This document shows positions 34,628 through 44,323 of a DNA stretch of 64,000 nt, in pieces. The translations under genes and the position numbers were made by a program. The notes beneath the pieces are model-generated. The model had not been told where the DNA came from. It was given only the letters and a program-made list of their open reading frames with translations, and made no database searches. The stretch's first letter is position 1. Every line of letters starts with the position of its first letter. The DNA comes from Paulinella micropora (Eukaryota > Cercozoa > Imbricatea > Euglyphida > Paulinellidae), in the NCBI GenBank assembly GCA_019918135.1, contig WBZZ01002348.1, positions 26,001 to 90,000 of the forward strand, given 5' to 3'.

Positions 34628-35146
34628 ATGCCGTCCGCTGAAGCAAGTCGTAAGAATTGGGGTAAGGCTGTGGAAAGTATAAAGAGCAAAAAGCAACAAA
34701 AGATTGAAATAGCAAAAGAGAAATTAGCAAAGTGTAGAAATGCTTATGTAGGCGATGATGAAGAGATGGAGGAAAAGATAAACCGCATGGCCGAAATGGG
34801 TGTTGCTAGTGATATCATTAATGGAAAAGACCAAGATGATACACCAGAAGAAAGCAGTGAGAGCGATGAGGAATGTGATTTTACCGACATTATCGCTGAA
34901 AAGATGGCTAAGATGAAAATTAAAAGAGCGAAGGTAGAAACTAAGAGAACAAAGAAGAGCAAGAAGATAGAGCCCGAGCCTGAGAGTGAAGAAAGTGAAA
35001 GCGAGAGTAGTGAAGAAGAAACACCAAAACCGAAGAAGGGGAAAGGAAAAAAGTCTAGTAGTGTGAGTGTAAAAGTATATAATCAGTCTTCAGGTGCTAA
35101 GAAAGAAAAAAATAATGAAATAGATAGAGTGTTTTTAAAATTTTAA
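34628..35146 (+). CDS. Charged disordered protein, unknown
   Basis: 172 aa, rich in Lys, Glu and Ser. Helical Lys-rich N-terminus (~1-60), acidic middle (TPEESSESDEECD), alternating KKSK and SESESSEEE tracts, basic C-terminus. No catalytic motif. Plus strand, divergent from the fibre gene. TTAGTATAGA is right before the ATG. It could be a nucleic-acid- or chromatin-binding protein; the family was not recognised. Confidence 0.65.
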   Translation: MPSAEASRKNWGKAVESIKSKKQQKIEIAKEKLAKCRNAYVGDDEEMEEKINRMAEMGVASDIINGKDQDDTPEESSESDEECDFTDIIAEKMAKMKIKRAKVETKRTKKSKKIEPEPESEESESESSEEETPKPKKGKGKKSSSVSVKVYNQSSGAKKEKNNEIDRVFLKF

Positions 35147-35148
35147 AT

Positions 35149-35406
35149 TCACCAAAGGAAATGATATGAGTAATAATTACTATACTCTGGATTATTATAA
35201 GTTAATTCTCCTTTTGAATTTCGTATTGCTTTTGCTCTTGCTCTATAGTTTTTTCTTCTTTCTTTGTCTAAATGGTCTAAATGTGAATATAGTCCTATGC
35301 GGTCTTTATAGTGCTGATATTTTAAGTGTCCGAAATGAATTGTCTTACCTTTTGGAGTAATAACCTTATATTTTTTGTTTTTTACATTCGACTTTGAAAA
35401 TCTCAT
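35149..35406 (-). CDS. DUF5754-like small protein
   Basis: 85 aa from the ATG at 35406. The sequence KYKVITPKGKTIHFGHLKYQHYKDR followed by HLDKERRKNYRARA fits DUF5754, a short family in large DNA viruses and their relatives, with no known function. The start shares a 20-bp AT-rich divergent promoter (TGATATATAATA) with the integrase gene. It ends 2 nt from the convergent charged-protein gene. Confidence 0.7.
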   Translation of the reverse strand: MRFSKSNVKNKKYKVITPKGKTIHFGHLKYQHYKDRIGLYSHLDHLDKERRKNYRARAKAIRNSKGELTYNNPEYSNYYSYHFLW

Positions 35407-35417
35407 TGATATATAAT

Positions 35418-36386
35418 ATGGACAATAAACATAATCAGCAAGAACGAAAAGAAAAACTTGAAGAGGCACTTGAAATACACGACCAATCAAAGCCTTCTAA
35501 AATATGGAACACTATCATTGCTCCAGAAGCAAAACCATTAAGTCAAGTATTTATTGATTTAATGGATATGTCAAAAGTAGCAATGAAATCTGGAAATGCT
35601 AATAACAATTTTGGGCTAGTTGCTATTGATGTTTATAGTCGTCGTGGATGGATTGAACCAATAAAACAAAAGACAACTGGTTATGTCTTAGAAGGATTGA
35701 AGAAAATTTTTACAAAAGAATTACCTGAAAGAATTACATCTGATAGCGGTGGTGAGTTTAAAGGACAAGTGGGTGAGTATTTTAGACAAAATAATATTGA
35801 ACATAGGGCTGTCCAAGTAGGAGACCACAGAACAATGGGTATAATTGATAGATTTATCAGAACAATACGAAATGAATTAAATTTATTATGGGAGGTTAAT
35901 GATAATTTTTCTTGGGTGCCTTACATTCATGAACTTGTAAATATTTTTAATCATACTTATCACACAGGAATAAATGCTGTCCCTATGAAAGTTTATGAAG
36001 GTAAAGAAAGGAATACACAGGAAATATACAGAAATCCCTTAATAAATGAGTTTCCTAAGGATACAAGAGTAAGAAAGGAACTTGAGCGGACTATTTTTTC
36101 AAAAGGAGATAAGCAGTATTCAAAAACTATTTACAAGGTAAAAGGACGAAAAGGTTTCAAGGTTATACTCAGTGAAGAGGACTTAGTAAGACCTCAGGAG
36201 TTATTAAAAACAAATCTTAGAGAACAACCAGAAGAAGAAAAAGAGAAGGAGCAGTTAGCAGACAAAGTTAAGGAAGCAACAAAAGAAAAAAAGAATGTAA
36301 ATTTGTTAAAGTCGTTAGATATAAAGCCTGAGAATATTCGTAGCAGTGCTAGGATAAAGAAGAAAAAAGAAGTACTAGATTTATGA
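35418..36386 (+). CDS. INT: rve-family (DDE/D) integrase
   Basis: 322 aa from the ATG at 35418 (MDNKHN), directly after GATATATAAT. The retroviral-type catalytic core has VFIDLMD (Asp47), TSDSGGEF (Asp109) and GIIDRFIRT (Asp144) with 34 residues between the last two. The third acidic residue is Asp where most retroviral-type enzymes have Glu. No N-terminal zinc HHCC domain and no chromodomain; the C-terminus has a short beta segment (YKVKGRKGFKVIL) then a charged tail. It makes the 6-bp duplication seen at the ends. It is the last gene before the right TIR. Confidence 0.9.
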   Translation: MDNKHNQQERKEKLEEALEIHDQSKPSKIWNTIIAPEAKPLSQVFIDLMDMSKVAMKSGNANNNFGLVAIDVYSRRGWIEPIKQKTTGYVLEGLKKIFTKELPERITSDSGGEFKGQVGEYFRQNNIEHRAVQVGDHRTMGIIDRFIRTIRNELNLLWEVNDNFSWVPYIHELVNIFNHTYHTGINAVPMKVYEGKERNTQEIYRNPLINEFPKDTRVRKELERTIFSKGDKQYSKTIYKVKGRKGFKVILSEEDLVRPQELLKTNLREQPEEEKEKEQLADKVKEATKEKKNVNLLKSLDIKPENIRSSARIKKKKEVLDL

Positions 36387-36407
36387 GATAACCTGAATAC
36401 CGCCACT

Positions 36408-36840
36408 GGTGCCACCAGATTGCTTATTTCCGTGAATATGTCTTTGCGACAAAATTTCACTTTTTTGTCGCGACAAAATTTCACTTTTTTGGTCGCAGTG
36501 TCGCAGAGGTTTTGACAAAATTTCACTTTTTTGTTGCGACAAAATTACACTTTTTTGTCGCAGTGATTTTTAGAGTGCCACCATAAGACACTATAAAAAT
36601 ACGCTATTAGTTAATGTTTTCAATTAAAACATAATCAAAAAAAATTTGGAGACATTGTCTTATAGTGGCACTATATAAAAAATCAAACTTTCAATAGGAG
36701 AAGTTATTTCATCGTTTTGAAATAGTTTTATTTTTTAATGTCGCGACTTTACGATTAATAGGAGAGCGAATTTAGCCGTTATCTCTCTTGCTACCCCCCC
36801 ATGTCTCCAAATGCTGTCTTATAGTGGCACCTATACTACT
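36408..36840 (-). repeat. Right terminal inverted repeat, 433 bp
   Basis: Inverted copy of 16114-16548; the 2-bp length difference lies in one A/T run (8 here, 10 at left). It contains the mirrored four-unit block at 36446-36561. Confidence 0.92.
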
Positions 36841-36846
36841 AACACT
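36841..36846. repeat. Target-site duplication, right (AACACT)
   Basis: Second AACACT, followed by the gag sequence ACCGGGGAGATC as in the uninterrupted copies. Confidence 0.9.
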
Positions 36847-38235
36847 ACCGGGGAGATCATCTGGGACTGAGCTACAGACGAAGCTGTCACGGTCCAATTC
36901 ACAAAAATTCCTCTTAATGTCAATGTCTCACGCCAGGATTTTATTAAGTCAATCCGTGATGTGAATGGCATTTTGGGGAACAACAACAGCAGTGATACAA
37001 ACGCAGCAAACAAACGGAAGGCTAAGGCTATTGCCTCTCATTTCGAGAACCTTTACAGTGCCCCGAGCCTGCACAAACTTTACAAAGAGTACTTCAATGA
37101 ATCAAAGGAAATCAAAAGAAATTCAACGAAGCCGGTTGTCTCTCTCATTCTTGCAACTCAGATTGTGAACGAGACTGTCGAGTGGCCTTTCGTCGTTCAG
37201 TCTGAGCTTGTTGAGAAAGAAGATGAGATTCTACTCGAAGAGTCGGAAGAGGGCGGTGAACAGCCCCCACAGAAGAAGCCAAAGAGTGGCTGGAAGGGAG
37301 AAAGCACTCTCGATTCGGACATTGACAAAGCTTTGAAGAAACAAGATGAACTGAAGGCAAGACTTCTGAAAGCTCGTCAGGTCGCCAGAGGCGGGAAGAA
37401 AGTTCACTTTGATGCATCCGTCCTCGATGAGCTGCAAGAAGCGAACGAGGAGCTCGAACGGAGGATCAAGGAAGCAGCAGAAGACAAAGGTATTCCGCCT
37501 AATTCTCTCATCGGGGCTCTAGGTTTTTCCAATTCAATGTCCGGTAGAGAGAAAGCCGAGTTGATACAAGAATTCCAAAGCCTGCCGGGGTCAGAAGATG
37601 TAGACTTTGACGTGTTGAAGAAGATCAAGTTAGGTAGAGAGTACATCAACCTTAAGGAGCTTCTACCGTCGAAAAAGAAGACTCTAATCGGCGAGTCCTT
37701 TGAGTCGGAACCGAAGACGGTCACCATCGAATCCTTTTTGGACTTGGTTCGCAAGCTCATCGTTCTCTATTCTAAACACCACCCCGAGCACGCCGAAGAC
37801 ATGTGGGAACACTACCGTTATCTGGAGCTAATTGTCAGAAAGAACACTTTGTTGTCTGTAATGAAATGGGACAAAGCAACTCGGGGCAGGAGCAAGCTGG
37901 GACAGTGGCACAAGGGCAACCTTCCTTTCGTTCTCGCCACAGCCATCCTCGATCCCATCGTTGCTTCCCAATCTTCCAACCAGTTCAGTGGCCAGAGCTC
38001 CTCGAAGACCCCACGCAACGTCAACAACACCCGTGGTGGCAGCCAGGCCAAGCAACAGTACCAGAGGTCGAAGAAAGTTTGTTTCAACTGGGCGGACGGC
38101 TTGGACTGCAGCTACAAAGACGACTGCCGCTTCCTTCACCAGTGCCCTGCGTGTCCTGGAAACAAGAACCACAAACGTGCTGACTGCCCTGACTGCGACA
38201 ATGCGAAGTGGGGCAAACGGAGGGCTGGGAAGTGA
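36841..38235 (+). pseudogene. gag 3' part, copy 4
   Basis: Continues gag after the virus. The shared in-frame TGA lies at ~36868-36870. After it, 36961-38235 is one uninterrupted 424-codon frame because copy 4 lacks the extra G of copies 2 and 3. It contains the charged helical middle and the CCCH (C-x8-C-x5-C-x3-H) and CCHC-like (C-x2-C-x5-H-x4-C) zinc modules near the C-terminus. This is the best-preserved gag in the window. Confidence 0.75.
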
Positions 38236-38360
38236 AGGAGCCCTGAGAGTGAAAGCACTACAGTGGGGCAAGTAGCTCTCAGGGTCAATCATTGGCAAGT
38301 CCCCTCTGGTGGGGCTTCCCCTTCCTCTGCTCGCTCTATTTCTGAAGGAGCCTACAAGAC

Positions 38361-38896
38361 TTGTGGGATCCAGGGGGTCGCGAGCACACGACCAGCGTTG
38401 CAGTTCCTCAATCTGGCAATGTGCTTTTCAGCATCTCTAACTCTTACTTCGACTCCCGTTCCCCGGCAACTTTGGCCCTGGTGCCACTTACCTTAACTGC
38501 TGGGCCCACCGGCACCGTTTTTTTCCAGTCTTCTTTGCCGTTGCCAACAGCTTGCTCAGCTGCTTCTTCCTCTTCTGTTACTTCCTCTACTGCTAATTCT
38601 TTCAATCAGAGCCTTTCTTCAGTTGCAGACTGTCCTCTCTCCTCTAGTTCTGCCCTCTCTGATGAAGCTCTAGTGCTTCCATCGTCGTTTTCAGACAGAC
38701 AAGTGTTACCTGTTGTCTCTCTTTCTGGTACTTGTCTTTCTTCATCTCCCTCTTCTGTTTTTTCTTCTCTTTGTTTGTCTCTTTCTTCCCCTAGTGCTTC
38801 TTCTTCGTGCTCCTCTTCCAACTCCTCTCCTCTACAACATCAGCAACTACAACAACAACAACAACTTCAGCAACAACAACAACAACAACAACAACC

Positions 38897-38941
<45 letters not shown>

Positions 38942-39051
38942 CTTCATCAACGACAACAACAACGACAACAACAACAACAGCAACAACAACAACAGCAACA
39001 ACAACAACAACAACAACAACAACTTCAACAACAACAACAACAGCAGCAACT

Positions 39052-39085
<34 letters not shown>

Positions 39086-40966
39086 CTACAACTACAACAA
39101 CCACAACAAACGCAACTACAGCAACCTCATCAACAGCTATTACAACCTCAACAACAACAACTACTTCTACTACCTCAGTTACAACTACAACAACTACATC
39201 TACTACAACAACCTCAGCAACTACAACTACAACAACAGCAACAACAACCTCAACCTTTAGCACAACAACAACAACAACAACAACAACAGCCACAGCAAGA
39301 ACAACAACTCGTTCATTCTTCTTCCTCGTCTTCTTCCTCTCCTTCTGTTGTCTCCTCTTGTAGTTCCCCCTTGGTGGGTCATCATATCGCTTCTGCTCAG
39401 CAGCCTCAGGTGCTGTGTGCTGAACAGAAGGGCTTGCAAGGCAACACGGTCCCTTCAAACCCTTCTGCTTCTCCTCCTCTTATTGTTGCTTCCTTTTTCT
39501 TCCCTTTCCCCAGGTGGATTTGGGATATCGCCAAAATTGAGGCTGAGGAAGAGATGGGCGCTTTGGTTCGCTCTCTTCCCCTGTCCAAGGTCTTTAACCC
39601 TTCAGACAGCAATGGGATTTCAGTCTCCCTCTCCTTGCCTCTTGACTTGTTGACAGCTGGGGTTGTGTCCGTCGATTCCCTCCCTTCTCTTTTGTCTGAG
39701 TTGGAGAGTGGGAATGTCTGGTGGCATGACTTCCCTTTCTGGTCCCTCGTCATTCCTCCTTGTCCTTCTACGTCTCTTTCTTCTTTTATGCCTAGGTTGC
39801 ATCAAGCTAGGGTGTTTGCTTTGATCGGGTTTCAAGGCCAGGTGGAGCTGCAGTGCTTTGCCTCCAATACCACACACGTCTGGTTCGTACGCGACTCATC
39901 CCGGGGCTTGCACGTGGGTGGGATTGCGCTTGTAGATTTTAGATTCCCCAGGGGTAGAGGTAGGAGCATTCATTTTTTCGGTTGCCAGGAAGGTGACAGA
40001 AGGTTTCAGCCTGGCAAAAGAGAAGTGCTCCCTCTCTGGGATGGTGCAATCGAACCTTTTCGGCCGGTTTTTAATGTTGACGAGCTCGTACGTCTTGCTA
40101 AGCTCTGTCTACCGGCAAGTGAGGCCGTTTGGCTCAAAAGCTTTTTGACGGGCACAGACACTTTCTACAGAGGCACAGGCGAGTTTCTGCGTGATTATTC
40201 GCTGGTTAGTGCCCTTTCTAATGATGGCAATCAGCAAATTTACGATGCCAACATGAAGGCTGTCAAGAAGGGCTTCGTAGCTGGTCCGTTCGAGCGGGTC
40301 CCTTTCCCGAATCGCAGCTGTGCTCACCAAGCCATCGTCACGCGCGAACATGCCATTCCAAAGGACAAGTGGCACCCGGAAAATGGGCAGAAGAGGCTCA
40401 TCAACGACCTTTCCTTCCCCCGTTTTCTTTCTTTCAACCAGCTCTGCCCTAGGACAGATGACGGGGTGGAGTACTACACACATGACAAACAGATGGCAAG
40501 AATCATTCATGCCTGCCCTGGCTGTGTTGTCTTCGGGGCGGACATCGTTTCTGCATACAACCAGACCCCGTTGCTCCCTTCCCTCTTTTGGCAGCAAGTG
40601 TCTGCGTGTAGACACCCAATCACTGGTCAGATATTTTATTTCGTTCTTCTGGTGCCGGTTTTTGGCGGAGTCTACGCTGCCGATGGATGGAACCACTTCG
40701 CAAGGATCCTGGAGTCCATCTTCGGGTTCAAAAGCATCCCCATGATGCTTTACGTAGACAACAGCGACGTGGTCTGCGAGTCCTGGAAGCAGGCTAGAGC
40801 GCTGCAGGCGGAATCGTCAGTCTTTCGAAGCTTCTTGGTATTCCATGGCACGAAGAATTCATTGGTCAGTCGTTCCGCGCCCTCGGGTGGCTCAAAGACA
40901 CACGCAAGGATCACTGGTTCGTGGAGCTCCCTAGCGACAAGCGTGCCATCGTTTTGGACGCTTTGA
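38361..40966 (+). pseudogene. pol leader and RT first half, copy 4
   Basis: A Ser/Thr-rich leader from 38361, then the CAA tract (frame slip near 38893), then a frame from 38807 that runs without break through poly-Q into the RT domain, with motif A FGAD and motif C YVDN. It shows that the Ser-rich leader, poly-Q and RT belong to one ORF. A 1-nt loss at ~40813 (GGAATCG against GGAATTCG) then shifts the frame, and it stops at 40966. Confidence 0.7.
38838..39295 (+). repeat. (CAA)n microsatellite, copy 4
   Basis: CAA tract encoding ~100 Gln-rich codons, with a length and interruption pattern different from copy 2. Confidence 0.9.
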
Positions 40967-41691
40967 CCAAGATCGCTCGCGGCGGCTTCTATTCGGTGAA
41001 GTCCTTTGAGCGGCTCCTTGGTCTTCTGTGTTTCGTTTCGCAGATTCTCTTTTATCTCCGGCCGGCCGTTGGAAATTTGCGAATCGCTTTCAACGCCATG
41101 TCGAAGTCAGGTAGCAAGGGTGGCCGCTTCAGTGCCAGAGCCTGCCACGCATCTGGGTGGGCCCGCAAGCTTCTGCTCGATTCCAACTTCCGGCTTCCCC
41201 TGTCCGATTTCCTCAAAACGGGCGAGTATGACAAAGAGTCAATGACGTGGGTCAATGACTCCACCAGGTGTACTTTTTGGACCGATGCAAACTTTTGTCA
41301 GGTCAACAGTTCGCAGTGGGGTAGAGGTGCAATTGTCGTGGCACCCTTTCGGTCCAAAGGCGTCTTCTCTTCTCGCTGCTGGTCCGACGAAGAGTTAGCC
41401 CTCCTCCGGTCTGAGAGTTTGGTCGCCTCGTCTCCTATGCGCGAGCTCTTCAGTGCATACGCTTCTGCCCATGAGTTTGCTGTTGCTCTGGGTTTCCGAA
41501 AGTTCCATATCGTCACCGATTGCGCTCCGGCCGCTCATTGTATCAACTCGTGCTATTCTCCCCGGCCGAACATTCAGAGTCTGATCGACTCTTGGACTTC
41601 GAAGTTGTCTATCCTTGGCGTCTCTCTTTCAGCCTCGCAAGAACCTCGTGAACGTATTCTCATTGTGATCTGTTGGCCCGTGCACAGATAA
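40814..41691 (+). pseudogene. RT end and RNase H, copy 4
   Basis: Rest of pol after the 1-nt loss; open frame 40921-41691 holds the RT thumb/connection region and RNase H (WTDAN, RELF, VTDC). Same out-of-frame end as copies 2 and 3. Confidence 0.7.
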
Positions 41692-41755
41692 CCCAAGCGA
41701 CCGCGACCTGGTCCAAGTTGAACCCGTCCGGGCCTTCTTTGCGTCCTCTTCAGCG

Positions 41756-42544
41756 ATGACGGAAGTCCCCTGGCTTGTCAAGTCGGCGGTAGAAGTCATG
41801 GCCTGCTCCGTGTTCTATAGCACCAGTGCTTCCTACAGTTCTGCCATCCGTAAGCTGCGCACGTTCTGCCAAGCCTACTCTACGGAACACTGGCGTCCTA
41901 TTTGGTGGCAGCCGGATCCGGTGCTGATCGTCCTTTTTCTCATCTGGTGAGCCAGTTCATGTCGGTCTCAACTTGTAAGGTTTACATGTACGCGATCCGG
42001 GACTTTTGCCTCCGGCTAAGCATGGGAGATCCCACAGACAATCACTTCGTCGAAATGGCCTGGAGAGGCATCAAACGCAGTAAGCGTACTAGGCTGGACA
42101 ATCGCCTCACTCTCGCGCTTCCAATGCTTGAGGTCATGGCGAGCTTCACCCTCAGTGCCGTCAAAAGTCGTTGCATTGCTAGATCAACCCGTCACCTTTG
42201 GATTGCTGTTGTCACGGTTGCTGTCTGGGGCTTCTTCGGTCTTTTTCGCGTGGGCGAACTCGTTGCTTCCGGAATCCGATCGCTCGCTACTTGCCGCTTC
42301 CTCGTTAATTCCTCTGTTTGGTTACGATTGGTAGACGAGATGAACCTCATCATGGTCACGCTCGACGGAGCCAAGCAAGATCCTTTCCGCCGTGGGTGCG
42401 AGGTCGGTCTCGCAGAGCAAGCCAACCCAATCGTCTGCCCGCACGCTTGGATGAAGTGCTTCGAGTCCAGTCGTGACGCCTTCAAGCTTTCTGTGGCTGG
42501 AAATTATCCCTACTTTCGACTCGCCGACAACTCTCCGCTCGATC
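41756..42544 (+). pseudogene. Tyrosine recombinase, copy 4, 3'-truncated
   Basis: Frames 41756-41950 and 41902 onwards, broken at the same YR frameshift. Sequence matches copy 2 until CTCCGCTCGATC at ~42544, then turns into LINE sequence. The second Arg box, GRW and the catalytic Tyr are lost. Confidence 0.75.
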
Positions 42545-44323
42545 CTGACGCGTATCCCCTCCAACTTAACTACATACCCGGAGAGGTCACAAGCCATCCA
42601 AGAAGCACGCCGGGACTTCTCCATGGAGGAACTAACAGCAGCGATACAGAGCAAGAAAGAGACCTCAGCAGGATTGGATCAAGTCCCACCGGCTGCACTG
42701 AAAATACTTTCTGGACCCGGCCAAGCATATATCCTACAATACTTTAACAAATGCTGGAGGGAAGGAGTCATACCCACAGAATGGAAAGCCACCCAGCTTG
42801 TCCAATTATGGAAAGAGAAGGGGACGGGGGCTGATCCGAAGGACTGGAGACCTATCATGATCTCCAAAGCCATAATGAACCTATACGCGAAAATGGTGGA
42901 TCTCCGCCTACGCACCCTCATGTTAGATGTAGGCAGCGTCAGCAAAACCGCCAAAGCCAACTGCCCCCGAATCTCGGGGGCGGACGAAGCTAACCTGACG
43001 TTACGTCTCATCATTTACGATGTTCACCACGCAGCGGCGGTCACAGGAAAGACGCACACCCTGATCCTAACGGCTGTGGATGTAGAAAAGGCTTTTGACT
43101 CGGTAGAACTACCTGTCATACACGATGCACTGACAGCAATTGCCGCATCACCACACGAATTCCCGGAACTCTTCGCATTCGTCCATCACCTTTACAAGGG
43201 AGCGACCATCCATAATCGAGGACCGGATGGGACCCAGGCCTCGGGAGAACCCATACATCGAGGCCGAGGCACCGCACAAGGCAGCCCGATCAGCCCGACG
43301 TTATTCTCGATCACCAACGAATACCGAAAACGCCTCCGGAACGGACCATCTTCCACATCATACTCCCCCGGATACCAATTCTACGGGGCCGGCCGCCAAT
43401 TTAATTCATGGCCAGCACTACGAGGCAGGACCCTCACAAACATGGAAGTCACAATCCAATCCCAACATACATTCGCGGATGACGAATCGCATGCGCATGG
43501 AGGACCAGGAACCAAGGATCAGTACATTGAAGTCGCCCGGGAGGAGTTCCACAAATCCCAAGATCAACTCCATGGCACAGGATTTCTCACAGCGACTGCT
43601 AAGAGCTTTACACTAGGAATCATGGTTCACCCATCAGGAGCCACAGAAGACTTTGACGTAGGTCTCACTGACCGGGATAGGGTGCCCATCCCCAGCCTAA
43701 CCAAATATACTAAATTCCGATCACTAGGACTCTTTACATCCGGCCTCAATGACCACAAACCCCAGGTGAACGAGATCATGGCCAATCTCCTCATGGCAAC
43801 CCAGGTGGCACTAGGCCTAAACATCACCAATCCACGACGACGAGAAGCCCTACGGGACCTGGTGCCTGGCACAGCGGATTTTCCACTAGGGACGACACTC
43901 ACGGAGGAGGAAGCCGACACAATGGATAAATACTATCGAGAATGTTTCCGGAACACCTTAAAGATGAAACAAACAGACATCCCCAACGCTTTCCTCTACG
44001 GACCACGAGGCAAATGCGGAGGCTTTGGCCTCCCACGATTCAAGGATAGGGCAAACCTGCGAATGGCCACGGTTTTCCTGTGGGGAATAACGTCGCACGA
44101 CCGGGCTACCCAGATCGCAGTACACTCCCATCTGCGTCTGCTGCAAGATGCCTTCCTGCCACAACACGACCGTACCGAAGGATGCAACCCCCGCAGACCG
44201 CCCTCGGACCAACCCCCTACGACCACGGCCATCCATAACGCACATACCCCGGACGCCCAGCATAACAGGCCCCCCCCGGGAAATGAAGACCCAAAAAACA
44301 GACCAGGAGGTCCAAGTACATAA
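42545..44323 (+). CDS. LINE reverse transcriptase
   Basis: Open frame entered from the YR side (formally from 42473). RT motifs of non-LTR elements: AGLDQVPPAALK (motif 1), the DWRPIMIS region, DVEKAFDSV (catalytic Asp, motif A), GTAQGSPISPTLFSI (motif B) and HTFADDESH (FADD, motif C). The frame drifts into Pro-rich nonsense after a C8 run at 44270 and stops at 44323; the true continuation is in the frame of 44148-45728. No own start is visible because the 5' end is lost. Confidence 0.8.
   Translation: MTRIPSNLTTYPERSQAIQEARRDFSMEELTAAIQSKKETSAGLDQVPPAALKILSGPGQAYILQYFNKCWREGVIPTEWKATQLVQLWKEKGTGADPKDWRPIMISKAIMNLYAKMVDLRLRTLMLDVGSVSKTAKANCPRISGADEANLTLRLIIYDVHHAAAVTGKTHTLILTAVDVEKAFDSVELPVIHDALTAIAASPHEFPELFAFVHHLYKGATIHNRGPDGTQASGEPIHRGRGTAQGSPISPTLFSITNEYRKRLRNGPSSTSYSPGYQFYGAGRQFNSWPALRGRTLTNMEVTIQSQHTFADDESHAHGGPGTKDQYIEVAREEFHKSQDQLHGTGFLTATAKSFTLGIMVHPSGATEDFDVGLTDRDRVPIPSLTKYTKFRSLGLFTSGLNDHKPQVNEIMANLLMATQVALGLNITNPRRREALRDLVPGTADFPLGTTLTEEEADTMDKYYRECFRNTLKMKQTDIPNAFLYGPRGKCGGFGLPRFKDRANLRMATVFLWGITSHDRATQIAVHSHLRLLQDAFLPQHDRTEGCNPRRPPSDQPPTTTAIHNAHTPDAQHNRPPPGNEDPKNRPGGPST

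Larger units (their letters stand above)
16114..36840. mobile_element. Integrated Polinton-like virus (Maverick/Polinton)
   Basis: A 20,727-bp AT-rich element in GC-richer surroundings, starting 5'-AG and ending CT-3', with ~434-bp TIRs and a 6-bp TSD. It has the hallmark set: protein-primed PolB, rve integrase, A32/FtsK-like packaging ATPase, Ulp1/adenovirus-like protease, major and minor capsid proteins. Additional genes: an S74-tipped fibre, two ExoX-C-like proteins, a DUF3223/HNH protein, DUF5754, and a 2-TM protein. Structural genes are mostly on the minus strand (22787-34569) and replication genes on the plus strand at the left. No frame is visibly broken. A virophage such as Mavirus shares PolB plus integrase, so the exact lineage needs MCP phylogeny. 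Confidence 0.92.
15418..42544 (+). mobile_element. YR retrotransposon copy 4, interrupted by virus
   Basis: Left repeat, gag (split by the virus at 16113/36841), Ser-rich/poly-Q leader, RT-RNase H and most of YR. It lacks the extra G in gag and the 5-nt loss before RT, so it is less damaged than copies 2 and 3. It has its own 1-nt loss in pol (~40813) and keeps the gag TGA and YR frameshift. YR stops matching at ~42544, where LINE sequence begins; its right repeat is absent. Confidence 0.8.

Noticed and set aside
16114-36840. Calling the element a virophage (Mavirus-type)
   Set aside because: PolB plus integrase alone would allow it, but size, TIR/TSD features and the gene set fit Polinton-like viruses better; MCP phylogeny was not possible here.
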